Positions 1 to 11,900 of a stretch of DNA of 64,000 nt are shown here, one piece after another. The position numbers were made by a program, and so were the translations under genes. Location of the stretch: contig JAJQJQ010000037.1 in NCBI GenBank assembly GCA_028622995.1, forward strand, positions 186,001 to 250,000, written 5' to 3'. Origin of the DNA: Panagrolaimus kolymaensis (lineage: Eukaryota; Nematoda; Chromadorea; Rhabditida; Panagrolaimidae). How positions within the stretch are numbered: position 1 is the stretch's first letter; each line of letters begins with the position of its first letter. The notes under the pieces were generated by a model that saw only the letters and a program-made list of their open reading frames with translations, made no database searches and was not told the DNA's origin.

Positions 1-3000
1 TCGTAAACATATTTAAGAAGCTTTTAAAATGAAAGACGTTCTGATTTTGTGTAAGCTCGAGGACGCTTGTTTCCGATAAAAAAGAAAAAACTTAAAGATA
101 AAATAATTTTTTTAATATTTTAAAATTTTTTATGGTTTCGCAAACATATTTAGGAAGAGTCAAAGATAAATTCCATTAAGATTTTGTGTAAGCTCGAGGA
201 CGCTTGTTTCCGATAAAAAAGAAAAAACTTTAACATAAAATAATTTTTTTAATTTTCAAAATTTTATGGATTCATAAACATATTTAAGAAGCTTTTAAAA
301 TGAAAGACGTTCTGATTTTGTGTAAGCTCGAGGACGCTTGTTTCCGATAAAAAAGAAAAAACTTAAAGATAAAATAATTTTTATAATATTTTAAAATTTT
401 TTATGGTTCCGCAAACATATTTAGGAAGAGGCAAAGATAAATTCCATTAAGATTTTCTGTTAGCTTGAGGTCGCTTGTTTCCGATAAAAAAGAAAAAACA
501 TTAACATTAAATTATTTTTTTAATTTTCAAAATTTTATGGATTCATAAACATATTTAAGAAGCTTTTAAAATGAAAGACGTTCTGATTTTCTGTAAGCTT
601 GAGGTCGCCAGTTTCCGATAAAAAAGAAAAAAGTATAACAAAAATAATTTTTTTAATTATCAAAATTTTATGGATTCATAAACATATTTAAGAAGCTTTT
701 AAAATGAAAGCCGTTCTGATTTTCTGTAAGCTTAAGGTCGTTTGTTACCGATAAAAAAGAAAAAACTTTAACATAAAATAAATATTTAATTTTCAAAATT
801 TTATAGATTCATAAACATATTTAAGAAGCTTTTAAAATGAAAGCCGTTCTGATTTTCTGTAAGCTTGAGGTCGCTTGTTTCCGATAAAAAAGAAAAAACT
901 TTAACATTAAATTATTTTTTTAATTTTCAAAATTTTATGGATTCATAAACATATTTAAGAAGCTTTTAAAATGAAAGACGTTCTGATTTTCTGTAAGCTT
1001 GAGGTCGCCAGTTTCCGATAAAAAAGAAAAAAGTATAACAAAAATAATTTTTTTAATTATCAAAATTTTATGGATTCATAAACATATTTAAGAAGCTTTT
1101 AAAATGAAAGCCGTTCTGATTTTCTGTAAGCTTGAGGTCGTTTGTTACCGATAAAAAAGAAAAAATTTTAACATAAAATAAATATTTAATTTTCAAAATT
1201 TTATAGATTCATAAACATATTTAAGAAGCTTTTAAAATGAAAGCCGTTCTGATTTTGTGTAAGCTCGAGGACGCTTGTTTCCGATAAAAAAGAAAAAACT
1301 TAAAGATAAAATAATTTTTATAATATTTTAAAATTTTTTATGGTTCCGCAAACATATTTAGGAAGAGTCAAAGATAAATTCCATTAAGATTTTCTGTAAG
1401 CTCGAGGACGCTTGTTTCCGATAAAAAAGAAAAAACTTTAACATAAAATAATTTTTTTAATTTTCAAAATTTTATGGATTCATAAACATATTTAAGAAGC
1501 TTTTAAAATGAAAGACGTTCTTATTTTGTGTAAGCTCGAGGACGCTTGTTTCCGATAAAAAAGAAAAAACTTAAAGATAAAATAATTTTTATAATATTTT
1601 AAAATTTTTTATGGTTCCGCAAACATATTTAGGAAGAGTCAAAGATAAATTCCATTAAGATTTTCTGTAAGCTCGAGGACGCTTGTTTCCGATAAAAAAG
1701 AAAAAACTTTAACATAAAATAATTTTTTTAATTTTCAAAATTTTATGGATTCATAAACATATTTAAGAAGCTTTTAAAATGAAAGACGTTCTTATTTTGT
1801 GTAAGCTCGAGGACGCTTGTTTCCGATAAAAAAGAAAAAACTTAAAGATTAAATAATTTTTATAATATTTTAAAATTTTTTATGGTTCCGCAAACATATT
1901 TAGGAAGAGGCAAAGATAAATTCCATTAAGATTTTCTGTTAGCTTGAGGTCGTTTGTTACCGATAAAAAAGAAAAAACTTTAACATAAAATAAATATTTA
2001 ATTTTCAAAATTTTATGGATTCATAAACATATTTAAGAAGCTTTTAAAATGAAAGACGTTCTGATTTTGTGTAAGCTCGAGGACGCTTGTTTCCGATAAA
2101 AAAGAAAAAACTTAAAGATAAAATAATTTTTATAATATTTTAAAATTTTTTATGGTTCCGCAAACATATTTAGGAAGAGTCAAAGATAAATTCCATTAAG
2201 ATTTTCTGTAAGCTCGAGGACGCTTGTTTCCGATAAAAAAGAAAAAACTTTAACATAAAATAATTTTTTTAATTTTCAAAATTTTATGGATTCATAAACA
2301 TATTTAAGAAGCTTTTAAAATGAAAGACGTTCTTATTTTGTGTAAGCTCGAGGACGCTTGTTTCCGATAAAAAAGAAAAAACTTAAAGATAAAATAATTT
2401 TTATAATATTTTAAAATTTTTTATGGTTCCGCAAACATATTTAGGAAGAGGCAAAGATAAATTCCATTAAGATTTTCTGTTAGCTTGAGGTCGTTTGTTA
2501 CCGATAAAAAAGAAAAAACTTTAACATAAAATAAATATTTAATTTTCAAAATTTTATAGATTCATAAACATATTTAAGAAGCTTTTAAAATGAAAGCCGT
2601 TCTGATTTTCTGTAAGCTTGAGGTCGCTTGTTTCCGATAAAAAAGAAAAAACTTTAACATAAAATAAATATTTAATTTTCAAAATTTTATAGATTCATAA
2701 ACATATTTAAGAAGCTTTTAAAATGAAAGCCGTTCTGATTTTCTGTAAGCTTTAGGTCGCTTGTTTCCGATAAAAAAGAAAAAACTTTAACATTAAATTA
2801 TTTTTTTAATTTTCAAAATTTTATGGATTCATAAACATATTTAAGAAGCTTTTAAAATGAAAGACGTTCTGATTTTCTGTAAGCTTGAGGTCGCCAGTTT
2901 CCGATAAAAAAGAAAAAAGTATAACAAAAATAATTTTTTTAATTATCAAAATTTTATGGATTCATAAACATATTTAAGAAGCTTTTAAAATGAAAGCCGT
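1..3000. repeat. Domain I: heterogeneous edge with type C monomers
   Basis: Neighbouring monomers differ more here than in the following 20 kb. Several alternatives are mixed within a few units: gacgcttgtttcc, gtcgccagtttcc and gtcgtttgttacc; gaaagacgttc and gaaagccgttc; a shortened taaatatttaattttc spacer; and tatagattcat instead of tatggattcat. Divergent type C units are interleaved, with the last at about 2431. Many of these alleles reappear only beyond about 51.9 kb, which separates this edge from the central array. Confidence 0.8.
90..2480. repeat. Type C / standard dimer, 271-bp higher-order unit
   Basis: A divergent monomer class (about 137 bp) reads cttaaagataaaataa, then tataatattttaaaa, then atggttccgcaaacatattt, then aggaagagtcaaagataaa and ttccattaagattttctg. 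It lacks the HindIII/ttttaaaa segment and the GCTTT/AAAGC inverted repeat of the standard unit. The gcaaacatatttagg landmark falls at 140, 411, 1348, 1619, 1890, 2160 and 2431, with spacings of 270 or 271 bp inside each run. This is a standard-plus-type-C dimer repeated as a unit. The gap from 411 to 1348 is filled with standard-type monomers. Confidence 0.85.
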
Positions 3001-4160
3001 TCTGATTTTCTATTAGCTTGAAGTCGTTTGTTACCGATAAAAAAGAAAAAACTTTAACATTAAATTATTTTTTTAATTTTCAAAATTTTATGGATTCATA
3101 AACATATTTAAGAAGCTTTTAAAATGAAAGCCGTTCTGATTTTCTGTTAGCTTGAGGTCGTTTGTTACCGATAATAAAGAAAAAACTTTAACATAAAATA
3201 ATTTTTTTAATTTTCAAAATTTTATGGATTCATAAACATATTTAAGAAGCTTTTAAAATGAAAGCCGTTCTGATTTTCTGTTATCTTGAGGTCGTTTGTT
3301 ACCGATAAAAAAGAAAAAACTTTAACATAAAATAATTTTTTTAATTTTAAAAATTTTATGGATTCATAAACATATTTAAGAAGCTTTTAAAATGAAAGCC
3401 GTTTTGATTTTCTGTTAGCTTGAGGTCGTTTGTTACCGATAAAAAAGAAAAAACTTTAACATAAAATAAATTTTTTAATTTTCAAAATTTTATGGATTCA
3501 TAAACATATTTAAGAAGCTTTTAAAATGAAAGCCGTTCTGATTTTCTGTTAGCTTGAGGTCGTTTGTTACCGAGAAAAAAGAAAAAACTTTAACATAAAA
3601 TAATTTTTTTAATTTTCAAAATTTTATGGATTCATAAACATATTTAAGAAGCTTTTAAAATGAAAGCCGTTCTGATTTTCTGTAAGCTTGAGGTTGTTTG
3701 TTTCCGATAAAAAAGAAAAAAGTATAAAAAAAATAATTTTTTTAATTTTCAAAATTTTATGGATTCATAAACATATTTAAGAAGCTTTTAAAATGAAAGC
3801 CGTTCTGATTTTCTGTTAGCTTGAGGTTGTTTGTTTCCGATAAAAAAGAAAAAACTTTAACATAAAATAATTTTTTTAATTTTCAAAATTTTATGGATTC
3901 ATAAACATATTTAAGAAGCTTTTAAAATGAAAGCCGTTCTGATTTTCTGTTAGCTTGAGGTCGTTTGTTACCGATAAAAAAGAAAAAACTTTAATATAAA
4001 ATAATTTTTTTTAATTTTCAAAATTTTATGGATTCATAAACATATTTAAGAAGCTTTTAAAATGAAAGCCGTTCTGATTTTCTGTTAGCTTGAGGTCGTT
4101 TGTTACCGATAAAAAAGAAAAAACTTTAACATAAAATAATTTTTTTAATTTTCAAAATTT

Positions 4161-4294
4161 TATGGATTCATAAACATATTTAAGAAGCTTTTAAAATGAA
4201 AGCCGTTCTGATTTTCTGTTAGCTTGAGGTCGTTTGTTACCGATAAAAAAGAAAAAACTTTAACATAAAATAATTTTTTTAATTTTCAAAATTT
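4161..4294. repeat. Representative standard monomer (134 bp)
   Basis: This copy is close to the majority sequence and serves as a reference. In order it holds: tatggattcataaacat; a HindIII site (AAGCTT) inside aagaagcttttaaaatg; a small inverted repeat GCTTT-7 nt-AAAGC; the least AT-rich stretch, around gccgttctg and gcttgaggtcg; a purine A-tract block aaaaaagaaaaaa; ctttaacataaaataa; a run of seven T; and aattttcaaaatttt. Only the gccgttctg to gttaccg part approaches balanced composition. The A and T runs would be expected to stiffen or curve the DNA and to influence nucleosome placement, which is an inference from general knowledge of such tracts. Confidence 0.9.
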
Positions 4295-5790
4295 TATGGA
4301 TTCCTAAACATATTTAAGAAGCTTTTAAAATGAAAGCCGTTCTGATTTTCTGTTAGCTTGAGGTCGTTTGTTACCGATAAAAAAGAAAAAACTTTAACAT
4401 AAAATAATTTTTTTAATTTTCAAAATTTTATGGATTCATAAACATATTTAAGAAGCTTTTAAAATGAAAGCCGTTCTGATTTTCTGCTAGCTTGAGGTCG
4501 TTTGTTACCGATAAAAAAGAAAAAACTTTAACATAAAATAATTTTTTTAATTTTCAAAATTTTATGGATTCCTAAACATATTTAAGAAGCTTTTAAAATG
4601 AAAGCCGTTCTGATTTTCTGTTAGCTTGAGGTCGTTTGTTACCGATAAAAAAGAAAAAACTTTAACATAAAATAATTTTTTTAATTTTCATAATTTTATG
4701 GATTCCTAAACATATTTAAGAAGCTTTTAAAATGAAAGCCGTTCTGATTTTCTGTTAGGTTGAGGTCGTTTGTTACCGATAAAAAAGAAAAAACTTTAAC
4801 ATAAAATAAATTTTTTAATTTTCAAAATTTTATGGATTCATAAACATATTTAAGAAGCTTTTAAAATGAAAGCCGTTCTGATTTTCTGTTAGCTTGAGGT
4901 CGTTTGTTACCGATAAAAAAGAAAATACTTTAACATAAAAAAATTTTTTTAATTTTCAAAATTTTATGGATTCATAAACATATTTAAGAAGCTTTTAAAA
5001 TGAAAGCCGTTCTGATTTTCTGTTAGCTTGAGGTCGTTTGTTACCGATAAAAAAGAAAAAACTTTAACATAAAATAATTTTTTTAATTTTCAAAATTTTA
5101 TGGATTCATAAACATATTTAAGAAGCTTTTAAAATGAAAGCCGTTCTGATTTTCTGTTAGCTTGAGGTCGTTTGTTACCGATAAAAAAGAAAAAACTTTA
5201 ACATAAAATAATTTTTTTAATTTTCAAAATTTTATGGATTCCTAAACATATTTAAGAAGCTTTTAAAATGAAAGCCGTTCTGATTTTCTGTTAGCTTGAG
5301 GTCGTTTGTTACCGATAAAAAAGAAAAAACTTTAACATAAAATAATTTTTTTAATTTTCAAAATTTTATGGATTCATAAACATATTTAAGAAGCTTTTAA
5401 AATGAAAGCCGTTCTGATTTTCTGTTAGCTTGAGGTCGTTTGTTACCGATAAAAAAGAAAAAACTTTAACATAAAATAATTTTTTTAATTTTCAAAATTT
5501 TATGGATTCCTAAACATATTTAAGAAGCTTTTAAAATGAAAGCCGTTCTGATTTTCTGTTAGCTTGAGGTCGTTTGTTACCGATAAAAAAGAAAAAACTT
5601 TAACATAAAATAATTTTTTTAATTTTCATAATTTTATGGATTCCTAAACATATTTAAGAAGCTTTTAAAATGAAAGCCGTTCTGATTTTCTGTTAGGTTG
5701 AGGTCGTTTGTTACCGATAAAAAAGAAAAAACTTTAACATAAAATAAATTTTTTAATTTTCAAAATTTTATGGATTCATAAACATATTTA
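4270..5790. repeat. 7-mer higher-order repeat, 938-bp period
   Basis: The variants gttaggttgagg, ggattcctaaac and tttttaattttcataatttt recur in the same order with a period of 938 bp (7 x 134). For example, the rare ggttgagg lies at 4758 and again at 5696. The second unit is incomplete before the order changes near 5.8 kb. The limits are approximate because the standard monomers between markers are nearly identical. Confidence 0.75.
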
Positions 5791-7059
5791 AGAAGCTTTT
5801 AAAATGAAAGCCGTTCTGATTTTCTGTTAGCTTGAGGTTGTTTGTTTCCGATAAAAAAGAAAAAACTTTAACATAAAATAATTTTTTTTAATTTTCAAAA
5901 ATTTATCGATTCATAAACATATTTAAGAAGCTTTTAAAATGAAAGCCGTTCTGATTTTCTGTTATCTTGAGGTCGTTTGTTACCGATAAAAAAGAAAAAA
6001 CTTTAACATAAAATAATTTTTTTAATTTTAAAAATTTTATGGATTCATAAACATATTTAAGAAGCTTTTAAAATGAAAGCCGTTTTGATTTTCTGTTAGC
6101 TTGAGGTCGTTTGTTACCGATAAAAAAGAAAAAACTTTAACATAAAATAAATTTTTTAATTTTCAAAATTTTATGGATTCATAAACATATTTAAGAAGCT
6201 TTTAAAATGAAAGCCGTTCTGATTTTCTGTTAGCTTGAGGTCGTTTGTTACCGAGAAAAAAGAAAAAACTTTAACATAAAATAATTTTTTTAATTTTCAA
6301 AATTTTATGGATTCATAAACATATTTAAGAAGCTTTTAAAATGAAAGCCGTTCTGATTTTCTGTAAGCTTGAGGTTGTTTGTTTCCGATAAAAAAGAAAA
6401 AAGTATAAAAAAAATAATTTTTTTAATTTTCAAAATTTTATGGATTCATAAACATATTTAAGAAGCTTTTAAAATGAAAGCCGTTTTGATTTTCTGTTAG
6501 CTTGAGGTCGTTTGTTACCGATAAAAAAGAAAAAACTTTAACATAAAATAAATTTTTTAATTTTCAAAATTTTATGGATTCATAAACATATTTAAGAAGC
6601 TTTTAAAATGAAAGCCTTTCTGATTTTCTGTTAGCTTGAGGTCGTTTGTTACCGAGAAAAAAGAAAAAACTTTAACATAAAATAATTTTTTTAATTTTCA
6701 AAATTTTATGGATTCATAAACATATTTAAGAAGCTTTTAAAATGAAAGCCGTTCTGATTTTCTGTAAGCTTGAGGTTGTTTGTTTCCGATAAAAAAGAAA
6801 AAAGTATAAAAAAAATAATTTTTTTAATTTTCAAAATTTTATGGATTCATAAACATATTTAAGAAGCTTTTAAAATGAAAGCCGTTCTGATTTTCTGTTA
6901 GCTTGAGGTTGTTTGTTTCCGATAAAAAAGAAAAAACTTTAACATAAAATAATTTTTTTAATTTTCAAAATTTTATGGATTCATAAACATATTTAAGAAG
7001 CTTTTAAAATGAAAGCCGTTCTGATTTTCTGTTAGCTTGAGGTCGTTTGTTACCGATAA

Positions 7060-8930
7060 AAAAGAAAAAACTTAAATATAAAATAATTTTTTTTAATTTT
7101 CAAAATTTTATGGATTCATAAACATATTTAAGAAGCTTTTAAAATGAAAGCCGTTCTGATTTTCTGTTAGCTTGAGGTCGTTTGTTACCGATAAAAAAGA
7201 AAAAACTTTAACATAAAATAATTTTTTTAATTTTCAAAATTTTATGGATTCATAAACATATTTAAGAAGCTTTTAAAATGAAAGCCGTTCTGATTTTCTG
7301 TTAGCTTGAGGTCGTTTGTTACCGATAAAAAAGAAAATACTTTAACATAAAAAAATTTTTTTTAATATTAAAATTTTATGGATTCATAAACATATTTAAG
7401 AAGCTTTTAAAATGAAAGCCGTTCTGATTTTCTGTTAGCTTGAGGTTGTTTGTTTCCGATAAAAAAGAAAAAACTTTAACATAAAATAATTTTTTTTAAT
7501 TTTCAAAAATTTATCGATTCATAAACATATTTAAGAAGCTTTTAAAAGGAAAGCCGTTCTGATTTTCTGTAAGCTTGAGGTCGCTAGTTTCCGATAAAAA
7601 AGAAAAAACTTTAACATAAAATAATTTTTTTAATATTAAAATTTTATGGATTCATAAACATATTTAAGAAGCTTTTAAAATGAAAGCCGTTCTGATTTTC
7701 TGTTATCTTGAGGTCGTTTGTTACCGATAAAAAAGAAAAAACTTTAACATAAAATAATTTTTTTAATTTTAAAAATTTTATGGATTCATAAACATATTTA
7801 AGAAGCTTTTAAAATGAAAGCCGTTCTAATTTTCTGTTAGCTTGAGGTCGTTTGTTACCGATAAAAAAGAAAAAACTTTAACATAAAATAATTTTTTTAA
7901 TTTTCAAAATTTTATGGATTCATAAACATATTTAAGAAGCTTTTAAAATGAAAGCCGTTCTAATTTTCTGTTAGCTTGAGGTCGTTTGTTACCGATAAAA
8001 AAGAAAAAACTTAAATATAAAATAATTTTTTTTAATTTTCAAAATTTTATGGATTCATAAACATATTTAAGAAGCTTTTAAAATGAAAGCCGTTCTGATT
8101 TTCTGTTAGCTTGAGGTCGTTTGTTACCGATAAAAAAGAAAAAACTTTAACATAAAATAATTTTTTTAATTTTCAAAATTTTATGGATTCATAAACATAT
8201 TTAAGAAGCTTTTAAAATGAAAGCCGTTCTGATTTTCTGTTAGCTTGAGGTCGTTTGTTACCGATAAAAAAGAAAATACTTTAACATAAAAAAATTTTTT
8301 TTAATATTAAAATTTTATGGATTCATAAACATATTTAAGAAGCTTTTAAAATGAAAGCCGTTCTGATTTTCTGTTAGCTTGAGGTTGTTTGTTTCCGATA
8401 AAAAAGAAAAAACTTTAACATAAAATAATTTTTTTTAATTTTCAAAAATTTATCGATTCATAAACATATTTAAGAAGCTTTTAAAAGGAAAGCCGTTCTG
8501 ATTTTCTGTAAGCTTGAGGTCGCTAGTTTCCGATAAAAAAGAAAAAACTTTAACATAAAATAATTTTTTTAATATTAAAATTTTATGGATTCATAAACAT
8601 ATTTAAGAAGCTTTTAAAATGAAAGCCGTTCTGATTTTCTGTTATCTTGAGGTCGTTTGTTACCGATAAAAAAGAAAAAACTTTAACATAAAATAATTTT
8701 TTTAATTTTAAAAATTTTATGGATTCATAAACATATTTAAGAAGCTTTTAAAATGAAAGCCGTTCTAATTTTCTGTTAGCTTGAGGTCGTTTGTTACCGA
8801 TAAAAAAGAAAAAACTTTAACATAAAATAATTTTTTTAATTTTCAAAATTTTATGGATTCATAAACATATTTAAGAAGCTTTTAAAATGAAAGCCGTTCT
8901 AATTTTCTGTTAGCTTGAGGTCGTTTGTTA
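7060..8930. repeat. 7-mer higher-order repeat, 939-bp period
   Basis: Two tandem copies of a seven-monomer block. Four independent rare markers recur at the same offset of 939 bp: aagaaaatac at 7331 and 8270; the aaaaggaaagcc variant near 7548 and 8487; tcgctagttt at 7581 and 8520; and ttatcttgag at 7703 and 8642. The ttatcttgag marker also occurs at 3291 and 5962 (offset 2671), so parts of this block derive from, or gave rise to, sequence nearer the left edge. Confidence 0.8.
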
Positions 8931-11900
8931 CCGATAAAAAAGAAAAAACTTTAACATAAAATAATTTTTTTAATTTTAAAATTTTATGGATTCATAAACA
9001 TATTTAAGAAGCTTTTAAAATGAAAGCCGTTCTAATTTTCTGTTAGCTTGAGGTCGTTTGTTACCGATAAAAAAGAAAAAACTTTAACATAAAATAATTT
9101 TTTTAATTTTCAAAATTTTATGGATTCATAAACAAATTTAAGAAGCTTTTAAAATGAAAGCCGTTCTGATTTTCTGTTAGCTTGAGGTCATTTGTTTCCG
9201 ATAAAAAAGAAAAAACTTTAACATAAAATAAATTTTTTAATTTTCAAAATTTTATGGATTCATAAACATATTTAAGAAGCTTTTAAAATGAAAGCCGTTC
9301 TAATTTTCTGTTAGCTTAAGGTCGTTTGTTACCGATAAAAAAGAAAAAACTTTAACATAAAATAATTTTTTTAATTTTCAAAATTTTATGGATTCATAAA
9401 CATATTTAAGAAGCTTTTAAAATGAAAGCCGTTCTGATTTTCTGTTAGCTTGAGGTCATTTGTTTCCGATAAAAAAGAAAAAACTTTAACTTAAAATAAA
9501 TTTTTTAATTTTCAAAATTTTATGGATTCATAAACATATTTAAGAAGCTTTTAAAATGAAAGCCGTTCTGATTTTCTATTAGCTTGAAGTACTTTGTTAC
9601 CGATACAAAAGAAAAAACTTTAACATAAAATAAATTTTTTAATTTTCAAAATTTTATGGATTCATAAACATATTTAAGAAGCTTTTAAAATGAAAGCCGT
9701 TCTAATTTTCTGTTAGCTTGAGGTCGTTTGTTACCGATAAAAAAGAAAAAACTTTAACATAAAATAATTTTTTTAATTTTCAAAATTTTATGGATTCATA
9801 AACATATTTAAGAAGCTTTTAAAATGAAAGCCGTTCTGATTTTCTGTTAGCTTGAGGTCATTTGTTTCCGATAAAAAAGAAAAAACTTTAACTTAAAATA
9901 AATTTTTTAATTTTCAAAATTTTATGGATTCATAAACATATTTAAGAAGCTTTTAAAATGAAAGCCGTTCTGATTTTCTATTAGCTTGAAGTACTTTGTT
10001 ACCGATACAAAAGAAAAAACTTTAACATAAAATAAATTTTTTAATTTTCAAAATTTTATGGATTCATAAACATATTTAAGAAGCTTTTAAAATGAAAGCC
10101 GTTCTAATTTTCTGTTAGCTTGAGGTCGTTTGTTACCGATAAAAAAGAAAAAACTTTAACATAAAATAATTTTTTTAATTTTCAAAATTTTATGGATTCA
10201 TAAACATATTTAAGAAGCTTTTAAAATGAAAGCCGTTCTGATTTTCTGTTAGCTTGAGGTCATTTGTTTCCGATAAAAAAGAAAAAACTTTAACATAAAA
10301 TAATTTTTTTAATTTTCAAAATTTTATGGATTCATAAACAAATTTAAGAAGCTTTTAAAATGAAAGCCGTTCTGATTTTCTGTTAGCTTGAGGTCATTTG
10401 TTTCCGATAAAAAAGAAAAAACTTTAACATAAAATAAATTTTTTAATTTTCAAAATTTTATGGATTCATAAACATATTTAAGAAGCTTTTAAAATGAAAG
10501 CCGTTCTAATTTTCTGTTAGCTTGAGGTCGTTTGTTACCGATAAAAAAGAAAAAACTTTAACATAAAATAATTTTTTTAATTTTCAAAATTTTATGGATT
10601 CATAAACATATTTAAGAAGCTTTTAAAATGAAAGCCGTTCTGATTTTCTGTTAGCTTGAGGTCATTTGTTTCCGATAAAAAAGAAAAAACTTTAACTTAA
10701 AATAAATTTTTTAATTTTCAAAATTTTATGGATTCATAAACATATTTAAGAAGCTTTTAAAATGAAAGCCGTTCTGATTTTCTGTAAGCTTGAGGTCGCT
10801 AGTTTCCGATAAAAATGAAAAAAGTATAACAAAAATAATTTTTTTAATTATCAAAATTTTATGGATTCATAAACATATTTAAGAAGCTTTTAAAATGAAA
10901 GCCGTTCTGATTTTCTGTTAGCTTGAGGTCGTTTGTTACCGATAAAAAAGAAAAAACTTTAAAATAAAATAATTTTTTTAATTTTCAAAATTTTATGGAT
11001 TCATAAACATATTTAAGAAGCTTTTAAAATGAAAGCCGTTCTGATTTTCTGTTAGCTTGAGGTCGTTTGTTACCGATAAAAAAGAAAAAACTTTAATATA
11101 AAATAATTTTTTTTAATTTTCAAAATTTTATGGATTCATAAACATATTTAAGAAGCTTTTAAAATGAAAGCCGTTCTGATTTTCTGTTAGCTTGAGGTCG
11201 TTTGTTACCGATAAAAAAGAAAAAACTTTAACATAAAATAATTTTTTTAATTTTAAAAATTTTATGGATTCATAAACATATTTAAGAAGCTTTTAAAATG
11301 AAAGCAGTTCTGATTTTCTGTTAGCTTGAGGTCGTTTGTTACCGATAAAAAAGAAAAAACTTTAATATAAAATAATTTTTTTTAATTTTCAAAATTTTAT
11401 GGATTCATAAACATATTTAAGAAGCTTTTAAAATGAAAGCCGTTCTGATTTTCTGTTAGCTTGAGGTCGTTTGTTACCGATAAAAAAGAAAAAACTTTAA
11501 TATAAAATAATTTTTTTTAATTTTCAAAATTTTATGGATTCATAAACATATTTAAGAAGCTTTTAAAATGAAAGCAGTTCTGATTTTCTGTTAGCTTGAG
11601 GTCGTTTGTTACCGATAAAAAAGAAAAAACTTTAACATAAAATAATTTTTTTAATTTTCAAAATTTTATGGATTCATAAACAAATTTAAGAAGCTTTTAA
11701 AATGAAAGCCGTTCTGATTTTCTGTTAGCTTGAGGTCATTTGTTTCCGATAAAAAAGAAAAAACTTTAACATAAAATAAATTTTTTAATTTTCAAAATTT
11801 TATGGATTCATAAACATATTTAAGAAGCTTTTAAAATGAAAGCCGTTCTAATTTTCTGTTAGCTTGAGGTCGTTTGTTACCGATAAAAAAGAAAAAACTT

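Noticed and set aside
4161..4294. CENP-B box in the monomer
   Set aside because: No stretch fits the required TTCG....A..CGGG pattern. The only CG-containing sites (gccgttc, ggtcg, accgat) lack the spacing and the CGGG half.
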